DNA from: Rhodopseudomonas pentothenatexigens
GTDB taxonomy: Bacteria; Pseudomonadota; Alphaproteobacteria; Rhizobiales; Xanthobacteraceae
Reading direction: 5' to 3'
Assembly (NCBI RefSeq): GCF_900218015.1
Contig: NZ_UFQQ01000013.1
Coordinates: forward strand, 62,001-126,000
DNA length: 64,000 nt
Below, piece by piece: positions 52,730 to 60,306 of the stretch. The translations under genes and the position numbers were made by a program. How positions within the stretch are numbered: the stretch's first letter is position 1; every line of letters begins with the position of its first letter. The notes beneath the pieces are model-generated. The model was not told where the DNA came from, did no database searches, and worked only from the letters and a program-made list of their open reading frames with translations.

Positions 52730-53334
52730 CACCGCGTCTCCTTCAGCAGATCGTCTTCCACAGCCAGTCGTCGTCGCTGCCATTGCCCATCGCGGGGGGG
52801 CAACAGCCGCGGCGCAGTGACGGCCCACCAGGCTTCGATCGCCTCACGGTGGCACGGCAGCATCGCGCCTTCGTCGCCGATAAACGCGCGCCAGGCGTCG
52901 GCGCATTTCTCCGGCACCGCGGTCAGCAGCGGCCGGCCGGCCACGATCGCTTCGGCAAATTCGTTGCGCAGCCCGTGGCCGGTCGCTTCCTGCTTGGAGA
53001 ATTTGTTGATCACCACCAGCGCGGCGCCGTTCGCCACCGCCCGCGTCACCGCCTGCGCGGAGGCCGCCAGGCCGCTGGCGTCGAGCTTGCACGATCCCGC
53101 GCCGCTGCCGAGTGTCTGCGAAATTCCGATCGCCTCGCCCGTCATCAGATCGATCAGCTGCATGTCGATCTTCTTGCCGGCGGCGTCCTTGACGTTTCGC
53201 TGCACGATGCCGCCGAGCCGGTCTCCGGCCGCGATCCGCCCGAACGCGAAATCCGCCAGCAAGGTGTCGACGTCGTCCTCGGCGCGATAGACGATCGCCG
53301 CGATCCGCGGAGCCTCGACGCTGCTGTACGTCAT
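52729..53334 (-). CDS. DUF2478 protein, molybdenum-associated
   Basis: The product is 201 residues; the ATG at 53334 follows GGAGAG. The sequence (IAAIVYRAEDDVDTLLADFA, then GSCKLDASGLA and LVVINKFSKQEATGHGLRNE) matches the DUF2478 family, which is found with molybdate transport or nitrogenase genes and looks like a nucleotide-binding fold. Its biochemical function is not known. It is divergent from ModD, with a candidate operator between them. A 242-base gap precedes it. Confidence 0.78.
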   Translation of the reverse strand: MTYSSVEAPRIAAIVYRAEDDVDTLLADFAFGRIAAGDRLGGIVQRNVKDAAGKKIDMQLIDLMTGEAIGISQTLGSGAGSCKLDASGLAASAQAVTRAVANGAALVVINKFSKQEATGHGLRNEFAEAIVAGRPLLTAVPEKCADAWRAFIGDEGAMLPCHREAIEAWWAVTAPRLLPPRDGQWQRRRLAVEDDLLKETR

Positions 53335-53479
53335 CTTTGCACTCTCCGATCGGTGCCTCGTGTTGAGTTAGCAAGCGCCGTGCCGGTTCACGATTCCCGC
53401 TCGCATCGGCTAGGCGGTTGATTCTTTGAACGTTTCGCTGCGCGTCACGGCCCGCGAGGGTTCGTCGCAAACCTGACGG

Positions 53480-53503
53480 CGTTGTATAGTCATAGACATA
53501 ACG
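53480..53503. promoter_or_regulatory. Inverted repeat between DUF2478 and modD genes
   Basis: CGTTGTAT (53480-53487) and ACATAACG (53496-53503) form an inverted repeat, imperfect at two positions, with an 8-base spacer. Molybdenum-box operators bound by ModE-type proteins have a comparable CG-TTAT shape, so this may be one; no other evidence. Confidence 0.35.
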
Positions 53504-53576
53504 GTGGGAAATGGGGATGTTGCGTCGGACCCCCCGCGCATCCCGAGCGCTAACCGCCACACCGAGGACCTGCTCT

Positions 53577-54419
53577 ATGCCTGCCGCCACCCTTGCCGAA
53601 CTGGAGCGCCTGCTCGACGACGATGTGCCTTGCGGCGATCTGACCACCGAGGCGCTGGGCATCGGCGCTGCGCCCGGCGTGATGCAATTCGCCGCCCGCG
53701 ACCCGATGGTGCTGGCGCTCGCCGAAGACGCCGCCGCGATCATCCGGCTGTGCGGATGCGAGGTCGAACTGGCCGCCTCGTCGGGCAGCCGGCTGGCGGC
53801 GGGCGCGCCGATCCTGACCGCTCATGGCAGCGCCTCCGGACTGCTGCGCAGCTGGAAGGTGGCGCAGACGCTGATCGAGATCTGGTCCGGCGTCGCCACC
53901 GCGGCGCGCGACATCGTCGATGCGGCGCGCGCGGTGTCGCCGACCATCGCGGTGGCCTGCACCCGTAAGAACTCGCCGGGCACCAAGCGGTTCGCGGTCG
54001 CCGCCGTGAAAGCCGGTGGCGCCACCATGCACCGGCTCGGCCTGTCCGAGACCGTCCTTGTGTTCGGCGAGCACCGCGGCTTTCTCGACGAGCCGTTGGC
54101 GGGCACGGTGGCGCGGCTGCGTGCCACGCTGCCCGAGAAGAAGCTGATCACCGAAGTGTCGTCGGTCGACGCCGCACTCGCCGCGACCGAAGCCGGCTTC
54201 GATGTGCTGCAGCTCGAGAAGTTCGCCCCCGCCGACGTCGCGACGCTGGTGCAGCAACTCGCTGCGCGGCCGGCTCGCCCGGTGATCGCGGTGGCCGGCG
54301 GCGTCAACGCCGGCAACGCGGCAGCCTACGCAGAGGCCGGCGCACAGGTGCTCGTCACCTCGGCGCCATACACCGCCAAGCCGCGCGACGTGCAGGTGCG
54401 GATCACGCCGGCGAAGTAA
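53577..54419 (+). CDS. modD: ModD, quinolinate phosphoribosyltransferase-like molybdenum protein
   Basis: The product is 280 residues. The ATG at 53577 follows GAGG; a longer reading adds nonfamily sequence. The fold is that of NadC: LLDDDVPCGDLTTEALG at the start, WSGVATAARDIV near 100, TRKNSPGTKRFAV near 130 (PRPP region, matching NadC TRKTTPG), then VSSVDAALAATEAGFDVLQLEKF. ModD proteins are NadC-like but are placed with molybdate transport. Whether it has phosphoribosyltransferase activity is not established. The neighbours DUF2478 and ArsC/NifO-like fit ModD better than NadC. Confidence 0.85.
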   Translation: MPAATLAELERLLDDDVPCGDLTTEALGIGAAPGVMQFAARDPMVLALAEDAAAIIRLCGCEVELAASSGSRLAAGAPILTAHGSASGLLRSWKVAQTLIEIWSGVATAARDIVDAARAVSPTIAVACTRKNSPGTKRFAVAAVKAGGATMHRLGLSETVLVFGEHRGFLDEPLAGTVARLRATLPEKKLITEVSSVDAALAATEAGFDVLQLEKFAPADVATLVQQLAARPARPVIAVAGGVNAGNAAAYAEAGAQVLVTSAPYTAKPRDVQVRITPAK

Positions 54420-54460
54420 TAATTAGCTGCAGGGTCGCGCCGTTCCACAGGCGAGGCGCG

Positions 54461-54610
54461 CTCCCTCTCCCGCTTGCGGGAGAGGGCTGGGGCGAGGGCC
54501 TCCCGGGCAGTGAGTTGCCACTCGCGGAGAGGGGTGCCTTCACCCGCCGCGCTTCGCGCGTCGACCTCTCCCGCAAGCGGGAGAGGTTGCGCTGCCGCCG
54601 GGGCGAGGGT
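54461..54610. repeat. Palindromic repeat, family B, copy 2
   Basis: Two tight hairpins are seen: CCTCTCCCGC-TTGC-GGGAGAGG (about 54463-54486) and CCTCTCCCGC-AAGC-GGGAGAGG (about 54565-54587), with GGGGCGAGGG after each. It lies between the convergent modD and acyl-CoA synthetase genes and could end both transcripts. Related to 45582-45730. Confidence 0.75.
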
Positions 54611-54671
54611 GTGCTAACTCCACGCATGACGGTCCCTATTTACGCGACGCCTTGCTTTTTGGCTTCGTGGA

Positions 54672-56306
54672 CTACGTCCCGCTGTAACTCGCCGCCCGGT
54701 CCGCGATCGTCTCGCGCAGCACCGTCTTCTGGATCTTGCCGTTGGCGTTGCGCGGCAGCGGGTCGGTGCGGATGATGATGCTTTCCGGCACCTTGTAGTC
54801 CGACATCCGTGCCGCGCACCAGTCGGCGACGTCGCGCTCGCTTAAGCTGGCATCTGCGCTGGTCACCACGATGGCGTTGACGCGTTCGCCGAGCACCGGG
54901 TCGGGCGTGCCGATGATCGCGGTCTCGACCACGCCGTCGAGGCCGCAGATCACATTCTCGACCTCGGCCGAGAAGATCTTGAAGCCGCCGCGGTTGATCA
55001 TGTCCTTCTTGCGGTCGAACACCCGGACGAAGCCGTCCTTGTCGATCGAGCCGATGTCGCCGCTGCGCCAATAGCCGTTCACAAATTCCCTGGCGTTGGC
55101 GTCGGGCCGCTGCCAATAGCGCGGCACCACCATCGGGCCGGAGATCAGCAATTCGCCGGGGTCGCCGGGGGCGACCTCGTTGTCGTACGCGTCGAGCACG
55201 CGCACATGCGAGTAAGGAACCACTTGGCCGACGCTGTCCATGTGATCGCGCCAGTAGGCCTGCGGCATGATCGTGGTCGGCGAGGTGGTCTCGGTCGCCC
55301 CGTATGCGTTGCGGAGTTGCAGGTTCGGCAGCCGCTTCGCCAGCATCTCGATGGTCGGCACCGGCATCGGCGCGCCGCCGAAGCAGCCGATCCGCCACGC
55401 CGACAGATCGTGCTTGTCGAAGCCGGGATGCATCACTGCCAGCGTGTAGATCGCCGGCACCAGGATCGACCAGGTGATCTTCTCCCGGCTCGCCAGCGCG
55501 AGGAAGTCCGCGGTCTTGAACGCCTGCCGCATCAGCACCACGCAGCCGCCGGCCGCGATCGTCGCGTAGGATACGCCGACGAGCCCGGTCACATGCGACA
55601 GCGGCACCGCGACCAGCCCGCGGTCGTGCTCAGTCAGCTCGTGAGCGCGGGCGAACGCGTAGGACGAATGCAGGATGCTGAGATGGGTCAGCTCGGCGCC
55701 CTTGGGCTTGCCGGTGGTGCCCGAGGTGTAGAGGATCACCGCGGTGTCGTCTTCGTGCATCGCCGCGAGCGATGCGGCCGCCGGATCGCCAGCGAGCAGA
55801 TCCTCGAACGGCCGCGCGCCATCGGCCGGGCCGTGCGCCGCGAAGCGATGCGCGAGCTGCGGCACCTCGGCGGCTGCCGGGATCTCGCCCGCCAGCTCGG
55901 CCTCGAACACCACCACCTTGGCGCCGCTGTTGTTCAGCAGGAATTCCAGCTCGGCGCGGCGCTGCCGGATGCCGATCGGCACCACCAGGACGCCGAGCCG
56001 ATTGCAGGCGAGCGTCACCGCCAGGAACTCCCAGCAATTGCCGAGGAACAGCGCGACCCGGTCGCCTTTGCCGATGCCCAGCGCGGTCAGCGAGGCCGCG
56101 ATGCTGCGGACCAGGCGATCGAGCTCACGATAGCTGAGCGCACGGTCGTCGACGATTGCCGGACGGTCGCCGAACCGCGCGACCAGATCATCGAACATCG
56201 CAGCCAGATGGACGGGGCGCTCGGAGAAGCACAACATCGACCGGCCGTCGTAGTGAGTTTCGCGGCGCAGCGCGCCGCCGATGCCGGCCTCGGGCCAGAA
56301 CCTCAT
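54672..56306 (-). CDS. Acyl-CoA synthetase (AMP-dependent ligase, class I)
   Basis: The product is 544 residues. The ATG at 56306 follows GAGGAA. Motifs are in order: P-loop YTSGTTGKPKGAELTH (near 185), YGATETTSP (near 315), GDIGSIDKDGFVRVFDRKK (near 405, hinge and ribose site), and NANGKIQKTVLR with the catalytic Lys near the C-terminus. It makes an acyl-AMP and then the CoA ester of a carboxylic acid. The substrate is unknown. Its promoter region is shared with the small zinc-finger gene and carries an FNR/FixK-like box, and LigAB lies downstream of the same segment. Confidence 0.88.
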   Translation of the reverse strand: MRFWPEAGIGGALRRETHYDGRSMLCFSERPVHLAAMFDDLVARFGDRPAIVDDRALSYRELDRLVRSIAASLTALGIGKGDRVALFLGNCWEFLAVTLACNRLGVLVVPIGIRQRRAELEFLLNNSGAKVVVFEAELAGEIPAAAEVPQLAHRFAAHGPADGARPFEDLLAGDPAAASLAAMHEDDTAVILYTSGTTGKPKGAELTHLSILHSSYAFARAHELTEHDRGLVAVPLSHVTGLVGVSYATIAAGGCVVLMRQAFKTADFLALASREKITWSILVPAIYTLAVMHPGFDKHDLSAWRIGCFGGAPMPVPTIEMLAKRLPNLQLRNAYGATETTSPTTIMPQAYWRDHMDSVGQVVPYSHVRVLDAYDNEVAPGDPGELLISGPMVVPRYWQRPDANAREFVNGYWRSGDIGSIDKDGFVRVFDRKKDMINRGGFKIFSAEVENVICGLDGVVETAIIGTPDPVLGERVNAIVVTSADASLSERDVADWCAARMSDYKVPESIIIRTDPLPRNANGKIQKTVLRETIADRAASYSGT

Positions 56307-56445
56307 GGGTGTTTCCTCGTTGATCGTGGGGACGTCGCGGTTGCGATCCGCGATCGTCCGGCGGCTGTTCTCAGCGCCGCGGTAATTATATCCCGTTGAT
56401 GTCGTCGACCGCCAGTCGGCGAGGGAACTGCCGGCAGGCAACGAT

Positions 56446-56485
56446 TTGACTCGAGTCAGCGACGCGCTGACATCGTCGCGTCAGC
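56446..56485. promoter_or_regulatory. FNR/FixK-like box and adjacent dyad
   Basis: TTGAC-TCGA-GTCAG (56446-56459) matches the FNR/FixK pattern TTGAY-N4-RTCAA except for the last base; inside it TGACTCGAGTCA is a perfect palindrome. Just after it GCTGAC (56466-56471) and GTCAGC (56480-56485) form another perfect 6-base dyad. It lies in the divergent region between the acyl-CoA synthetase and the zinc-finger gene. Confidence 0.5.
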
Positions 56486-56549
56486 ATCGCAGCCTAGACT
56501 CAAGCCGCGACGGCGGGAACCGCCGCTGACGAATACCAGGGAAGAAGCG

Positions 56550-56756
56550 ATGAGATTGTCCGACGTGGAATGTGAGTGTGGCGCACTCTACCGCTGCGCC
56601 GAATCCGAAACGCTCGAAGGTGAGCCAGGCAATCTGCAGTGCGCCAGTTGCGGCCGGATCGTGGAGGCTTGGCAGACCCGCAACAGGCGCGTGTATCGCT
56701 GCATGCTGACGCCGGATCGCAGCTATCCGGTGGTGACGCCGCCGCCGGCGCCGTAA
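56550..56756 (+). CDS. Small zinc-finger-like protein
   Basis: The product is 68 residues, with a GAAGAAGCG site before the ATG at 56550. It contains ECECGALYRC (cysteines near 8, 10 and 16) and QCASCGRIVE (CxxC near 31-34), a likely zinc ribbon. The tail is Pro-rich. It may be a regulator or metal carrier; function unknown. It lies 22 bases upstream of the NUDIX gene on the same strand. Confidence 0.6.
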   Translation: MRLSDVECECGALYRCAESETLEGEPGNLQCASCGRIVEAWQTRNRRVYRCMLTPDRSYPVVTPPPAP

Positions 56757-56778
56757 TCCGGCTCCCGGCGCAGTCCGG

Positions 56779-57498
56779 GTGAATTCTGAGGCGACGTGGC
56801 TCGGCGCGTCTCGCTTGACGCCTGCCCGATCCTATATTGTGGAGGTTGATTTCCCCACGACGAAGGGCGGTAGATTGCGAACTCCGGTGCTGGCAGCAGG
56901 CGGAATTGTTTTGCGGCGCGGCAATGAACCGCTGTTTGCGGTCGTCAGAATGCGCAAGCGCAATGATTGGGTGTTGCCCAAGGGCAAACTCGACCACGGC
57001 GAGACGCCGCGCGTGGCCGCCGAGCGCGAGGTGCTCGAAGAAACTGGCCACGTCGTCGCGGTGCATGAGTTCATCGGCACCCTGGTTTACGACTCCGGCG
57101 GCCGCTCCAAGGTGGTGCATTTCTGGCGGATGGAAGCGGAGGCGGAGCAGACGCTGCCGCTGATGAAGGACATCCGCGCGGTCGATTGGCTGCGGCTCGA
57201 CGAGGCGATCGCGCGGCTGTCGCGCGGCTATGAGCAAGCCTTCCTGACGCAGGTGGGACCACTGGTGCTGGAAGCGGCCGGGCACGTCGCGTTCGGGGGC
57301 ACGGCTGCGACGGCGCCGGCGCCGCATCCTCCGCGCTGTCCCACCAGCCCGCTGCCGACCGAGGGCGAGACCGTCACCGACCTCGCCGAGGCGCCGTCGC
57401 TGGCGCTGGAGCTGCCCTCCGAGGTGCTCGAAACCGAGCCGCCGCTGTCGATGCTGCAGCGGTTGCGGCGATGGCTGCGCGGCGCACCGCGCTCCTGA
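56779..57498 (+). CDS. NUDIX hydrolase
   Basis: The product is up to 239 residues, from a GTG at 56779 without a strong ribosome site; a GTG at 56839 is also possible. The Nudix box is complete, G-x5-E-x7-REVLEETGH, at about 75-97 (starting GKLDHGE). The domain ends near 165 and is followed by an unusual Pro/Ala/Glu-rich tail of about 70 residues ending in a basic helix (LQRLRRWLRG). It cleaves nucleoside diphosphate derivatives; the substrate is unknown. It lies 22 bases after the zinc-finger gene. Confidence 0.8.
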   Translation: MNSEATWLGASRLTPARSYIVEVDFPTTKGGRLRTPVLAAGGIVLRRGNEPLFAVVRMRKRNDWVLPKGKLDHGETPRVAAEREVLEETGHVVAVHEFIGTLVYDSGGRSKVVHFWRMEAEAEQTLPLMKDIRAVDWLRLDEAIARLSRGYEQAFLTQVGPLVLEAAGHVAFGGTAATAPAPHPPRCPTSPLPTEGETVTDLAEAPSLALELPSEVLETEPPLSMLQRLRRWLRGAPRS

Positions 57499-57544
57499 CC
57501 GCCTTCCGCCGAGCGGATCGCGGCTGTCAGGAGTTTCCTGACAT

Positions 57545-57558
57545 TTGATTCAAGTCAA
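57545..57558 (+). promoter_or_regulatory. FNR/FixK-like box upstream of ligA
   Basis: TTGAT-TCAA-GTCAA fits the FNR/FixK pattern TTGAY-N4-RTCAA at every conserved position. It is centred about 87 bases before the LigA start, a plausible activator position. The wider sequence ATTTGATTCAAGTCA resembles ATTTGACTCGAGTCA at 56444, differing at two bases. Confidence 0.6.
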
Positions 57559-57637
57559 TCAAGCGCTCCTGCCGCCGCCTATCGTTCGCGAAATTTGGCC
57601 GCAAGGCCGTAGGCAGGAAACGTCATCAGGGGATGCC

Positions 57638-58012
57638 ATGAGTGAGGCATTGGCGGCTGGCGCCGGACGCGCCAAGCGCGAGATTTTCGGGACGCCGATC
57701 TTCGGGCCCGAAGCGGCGCAGAAGGGCTACGCTCTCAACAAGATGTGCTTCTCGTTCAACGACGCCGGCGCGCGCGCCGAGTTCGTCGAGGACGAGGCTG
57801 CATACTGCGCGCGCTACGGGCTCACCGCGGCGCAGACCGAAGCGATCCTCGAGCGCGATCTGCTCAAGCTGCTCGACGAGGGCGGCAACGCCTACTACCT
57901 CGCCAAATTCGCCGGCATCCTCGGCCTCAACATGCAGGACATCGGCGCGCTGCAGACCGGGATGACGGTCGAGCAGTTCAAGGCGAAACTTCTGGCGGCG
58001 CGGGACAATTGA
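57638..58012 (+). CDS. ligA: Protocatechuate 4,5-dioxygenase, alpha subunit
   Basis: The product is 124 residues. The ATG at 57638 follows CAGGGGAT; an upstream TTG reading would overlap the regulator box. It is a small helical LigA-type protein: GTPIFGPEAAQKGYALNKM, FSFNDAGARAEF, then a helix with TEAILERDLLKLL and NAYYLAKFAGI, matching the alpha subunit that caps the active site in LigAB. It lies 15 bases before ligB. LigAB cleaves protocatechuate at the 4,5 bond using Fe(II) and O2. No other pathway gene (ligC, ligI or ligJ) is in the window. Confidence 0.87.
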   Translation: MSEALAAGAGRAKREIFGTPIFGPEAAQKGYALNKMCFSFNDAGARAEFVEDEAAYCARYGLTAAQTEAILERDLLKLLDEGGNAYYLAKFAGILGLNMQDIGALQTGMTVEQFKAKLLAARDN

Positions 58013-58027
58013 GCGGGGGGACCTGAC

Positions 58028-58885
58028 ATGGCGACGATCATCGGCGGCCTCGCCGCATCTCACGTCCCGGCGATCGGCGGGGCGATGGCCAAGGGCCTGC
58101 AGAAGGATCCGTACTGGGCGCCGTTCTTCGACGGCTTCGAGGCGCCGTGCCGCTGGCTCGAGGCGGCCAAGCCCGATGCCGCGGTGGTGATCTACAACGA
58201 TCACGGGCTCAATTTCTTCCTCGACAAGATGCCGACCTTCGCGGTCGGCGCCGCGCCTGAGTATCGCAACGACGACGAAGGCTGGGGCATCCCTGTGATG
58301 GCGCCGTTCAAGGGCGACACCAAACTGTCGTGGCACATCATCGAGACGCTGGTGGAATCCGAATTCGACCCCGTCACCTGTCAGGAGATGCTGGTCGACC
58401 ACGCCTACAGCCTGCCGATGGAGCTGTTCCTGCGTGGCCGCGCGCACGACATTCCGACCGTGCCGGTGGTGGTGAACACCGTGCAGCATCCGCTGCCGTC
58501 GCTGCGGCGCTGCTTCAAGCTCGGCCAGGCGATCGGCCGCGCGATCGAGAGCTATCCGGAAGATCTGAAAGTGGTGGTGATCGGCACCGGCGGGCTGTCG
58601 CATCAGCTCGAAGGCCAGCGTGCCGGTTTCATCAACACCGCGTTCGACCGCCGCTGCATGGACGCGATGACCGGCGACATCGAGAGCCTGCTCGGCATCG
58701 ACCCGCACGAACTGGTCGAGCTCGCCGGCAGCCAGGGCGTCGAGGTGATGAACTGGGTCGCGATGCGCGGCGCGCTGCTCGGCGACGTCCACGAGCTGCA
58801 CCGTAACTATCATTTGCCGATCTCCAACACCGCGTCGGGCATCATGCTGATCGAGAACCGGCCGAGGCTGGCGCAGGCGGCGTAG
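58028..58885 (+). CDS. ligB: Protocatechuate 4,5-dioxygenase, beta subunit
   Basis: The product is 285 residues, with GGGGGGA before the ATG. It is the catalytic extradiol (LigB) fold. The iron ligands are His12 (ASHVPAI), His59 (YNDHGLN) and a later Glu in the GSQGVEVMNW segment. The acid/base His is in GTGGLSHQLEG near 195. These match LigB at the expected spacing. It adds both oxygen atoms to protocatechuate, giving 4-carboxy-2-hydroxymuconate-6-semialdehyde. A palindromic repeat lies 27 bases downstream. Confidence 0.9.
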   Translation: MATIIGGLAASHVPAIGGAMAKGLQKDPYWAPFFDGFEAPCRWLEAAKPDAAVVIYNDHGLNFFLDKMPTFAVGAAPEYRNDDEGWGIPVMAPFKGDTKLSWHIIETLVESEFDPVTCQEMLVDHAYSLPMELFLRGRAHDIPTVPVVVNTVQHPLPSLRRCFKLGQAIGRAIESYPEDLKVVVIGTGGLSHQLEGQRAGFINTAFDRRCMDAMTGDIESLLGIDPHELVELAGSQGVEVMNWVAMRGALLGDVHELHRNYHLPISNTASGIMLIENRPRLAQAA

Positions 58886-58911
58886 GGCCTTTGTGCGTCC
58901 GAGGCCTTAGT

Positions 58912-59052
58912 CCCTCATGGTGAGGAGCCGCGGCGAAGCCCGTAGGGCGAAGCCGGGGCGTCTCGAACCACGAGGCCGATGCGCTGCTACGCGTGTGCTC
59001 GGAGCCCATCCTTCGAGACGCCCCGGCTTCGCCGGGGCTCCTCAGGATGAGG
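58912..59052. repeat. Palindromic repeat, family A, copy 2
   Basis: Outer arms CCTCATGGTGAGGAG (58913-58927) and CTCCTCAGGATGAGG (59038-59052) are the same as in the copy at 29149. The inner parts CCGGGGCGTCTCGAA and TTCGAGACGCCCCGG are perfect inverted repeats. With the family D element it fills most of the 379-base gap between ligB and the AraC gene (58886-59264), which holds no gene. Confidence 0.8.
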
Positions 59053-59115
59053 TTGGTGCAGGTGGCGACTACAGTGCGAAGTGATGTTGGGCCGCGGCGC
59101 CGCTACACAAAAATC

Positions 59116-59205
59116 GTCATGCCCGGGCTCGACCCGGGCATCCACGAATTCACGCAAGGCGGTGGTTATGGCCGTGGATGGCCGGGTCAAGCCCGGCCAT
59201 GACGG
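59116..59205. repeat. Palindromic repeat, family D
   Basis: GTCATGCCCGGGC and GCCCGGCCATGAC at the ends pair with one mismatch. GCCCGGGCTCGACCCGGGC and GCCGGGTCAAGCCCGGC form inner hairpins. It is a typical intergenic element of this group of bacteria and probably ends the ligAB transcript. Confidence 0.7.
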
Positions 59206-59264
59206 AGTGTGAGAGGAAGCGTCGGAGGCTCACTACTCAAGCCTGTAGCTCACCGCCTCGTCGT

Positions 59265-60155
59265 TCACGCCTCCTCACTCACCATCCGCCGATAATCTCG
59301 CGGATTATGTCCGGTCCGCCGTTTGAAGAAACGGCAGAAATACGCCGGGTCCTCGAAGCCGAGTTCGAACGAGAGCTTGGAGATCGGCGCCGCGATATAC
59401 GTCAGCCGGCGGCAGGCCTCTCGGGTCAGACGCGCATGCACCACGTCAAGCGCGCTCTGACCGGTCTCCGCTTTCGCCAGCCGGTTGAGGCGTTCCGGCG
59501 TCATGCCGAGTTCGCCCGCATAGCGCGCGATCGGCCAGTGCTCGCAATGATGCGCCTCCACCAGCAGTAGGAAGCGGGTGAACTGATCGGCGCCGCGCGC
59601 GGCATAGCGCGCCTGCCGCTCGCTCTGCTGCGCCAGCCGCCAGACGATGGCGCGGCCGAGCCATAGCGGCACCGGGGAATTGCCGGCATCCGGCGAGGCA
59701 AATTCGTCGGCAAGCTCGGCGAATAATCTGTCGATCCGCGCAGTTGCGGCACCGTCCGGCTCGAACTCCAGGATACGCGCCGCGGCGAACAGGTCGCGGA
59801 GCGCCTGGCCGGTCGCCGGCACGTCGCCCTCGATCATCGCATGCGGATTGAAGGTGAAGACCTGACCTTCGGTGTGCGGCGAGAACTTGAAGCCGTGAAC
59901 GACGCCGGGCGGCACGATCACCGCGACCGGCCCGTCGCGTTGCACGCGCTGCTCATCGAGCGCGATCGTCGCCGTCCCGGAGCCGATCCAGAGGATCTGG
60001 TGCAGGCTGCGGTGGGTGTGGACGTCGATCTGCCACTGATACAACCGGCTGCGCGACTGGATTGCTTCGACATGCAGCATGTCGACCGGCGCCGGCGGTG
60101 TCTCGCCGTACAGCGCGAAGATCGGAATTGCTGCTTTGCGGCGTGCGCGAGCCAT
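59265..60155 (-). CDS. AraC-family regulator (PobR-like)
   Basis: The product is 296 residues. The ATG at 60155 (MARARRKAAIP) gives the usual family length; a GTG 45 bases upstream is possible. The N-terminal cupin (about 15-130) has QWQIDVHTHRSLHQILWI and VPPGVVHGFKF. The C-terminal double helix-turn-helix (about 190-290) ends SKLSFELGFEDPAYFCRFF, then GHNPRDYRR. It is divergent from the cytochrome P450, so it probably controls that gene. PobR-type members respond to 4-hydroxybenzoate, a precursor of protocatechuate, which would tie the P450 to LigAB; that link is inference. Confidence 0.85.
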   Translation of the reverse strand: MARARRKAAIPIFALYGETPPAPVDMLHVEAIQSRSRLYQWQIDVHTHRSLHQILWIGSGTATIALDEQRVQRDGPVAVIVPPGVVHGFKFSPHTEGQVFTFNPHAMIEGDVPATGQALRDLFAAARILEFEPDGAATARIDRLFAELADEFASPDAGNSPVPLWLGRAIVWRLAQQSERQARYAARGADQFTRFLLLVEAHHCEHWPIARYAGELGMTPERLNRLAKAETGQSALDVVHARLTREACRRLTYIAAPISKLSFELGFEDPAYFCRFFKRRTGHNPRDYRRMVSEEA

Positions 60156-60306
60156 TCCGCAGCTAAGACCGAACGTCGGAAAAGTGCAAGTTTTTGTCAC
60201 CGCGGCGTCTCACGGGGAGAGGTGGTGGCAACTACACTCCGACGATTGCCGCAACTAACAGACCACCAACGAACCGGGCGGCCGCAACAAGAGAGGAAAT
60301 CAGCTC

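Noticed and set aside
56779-56900. Sigma-70 promoter with TTGACG and TATATT before the NUDIX gene
   Set aside because: The spacing is 12-14 bases rather than about 17.
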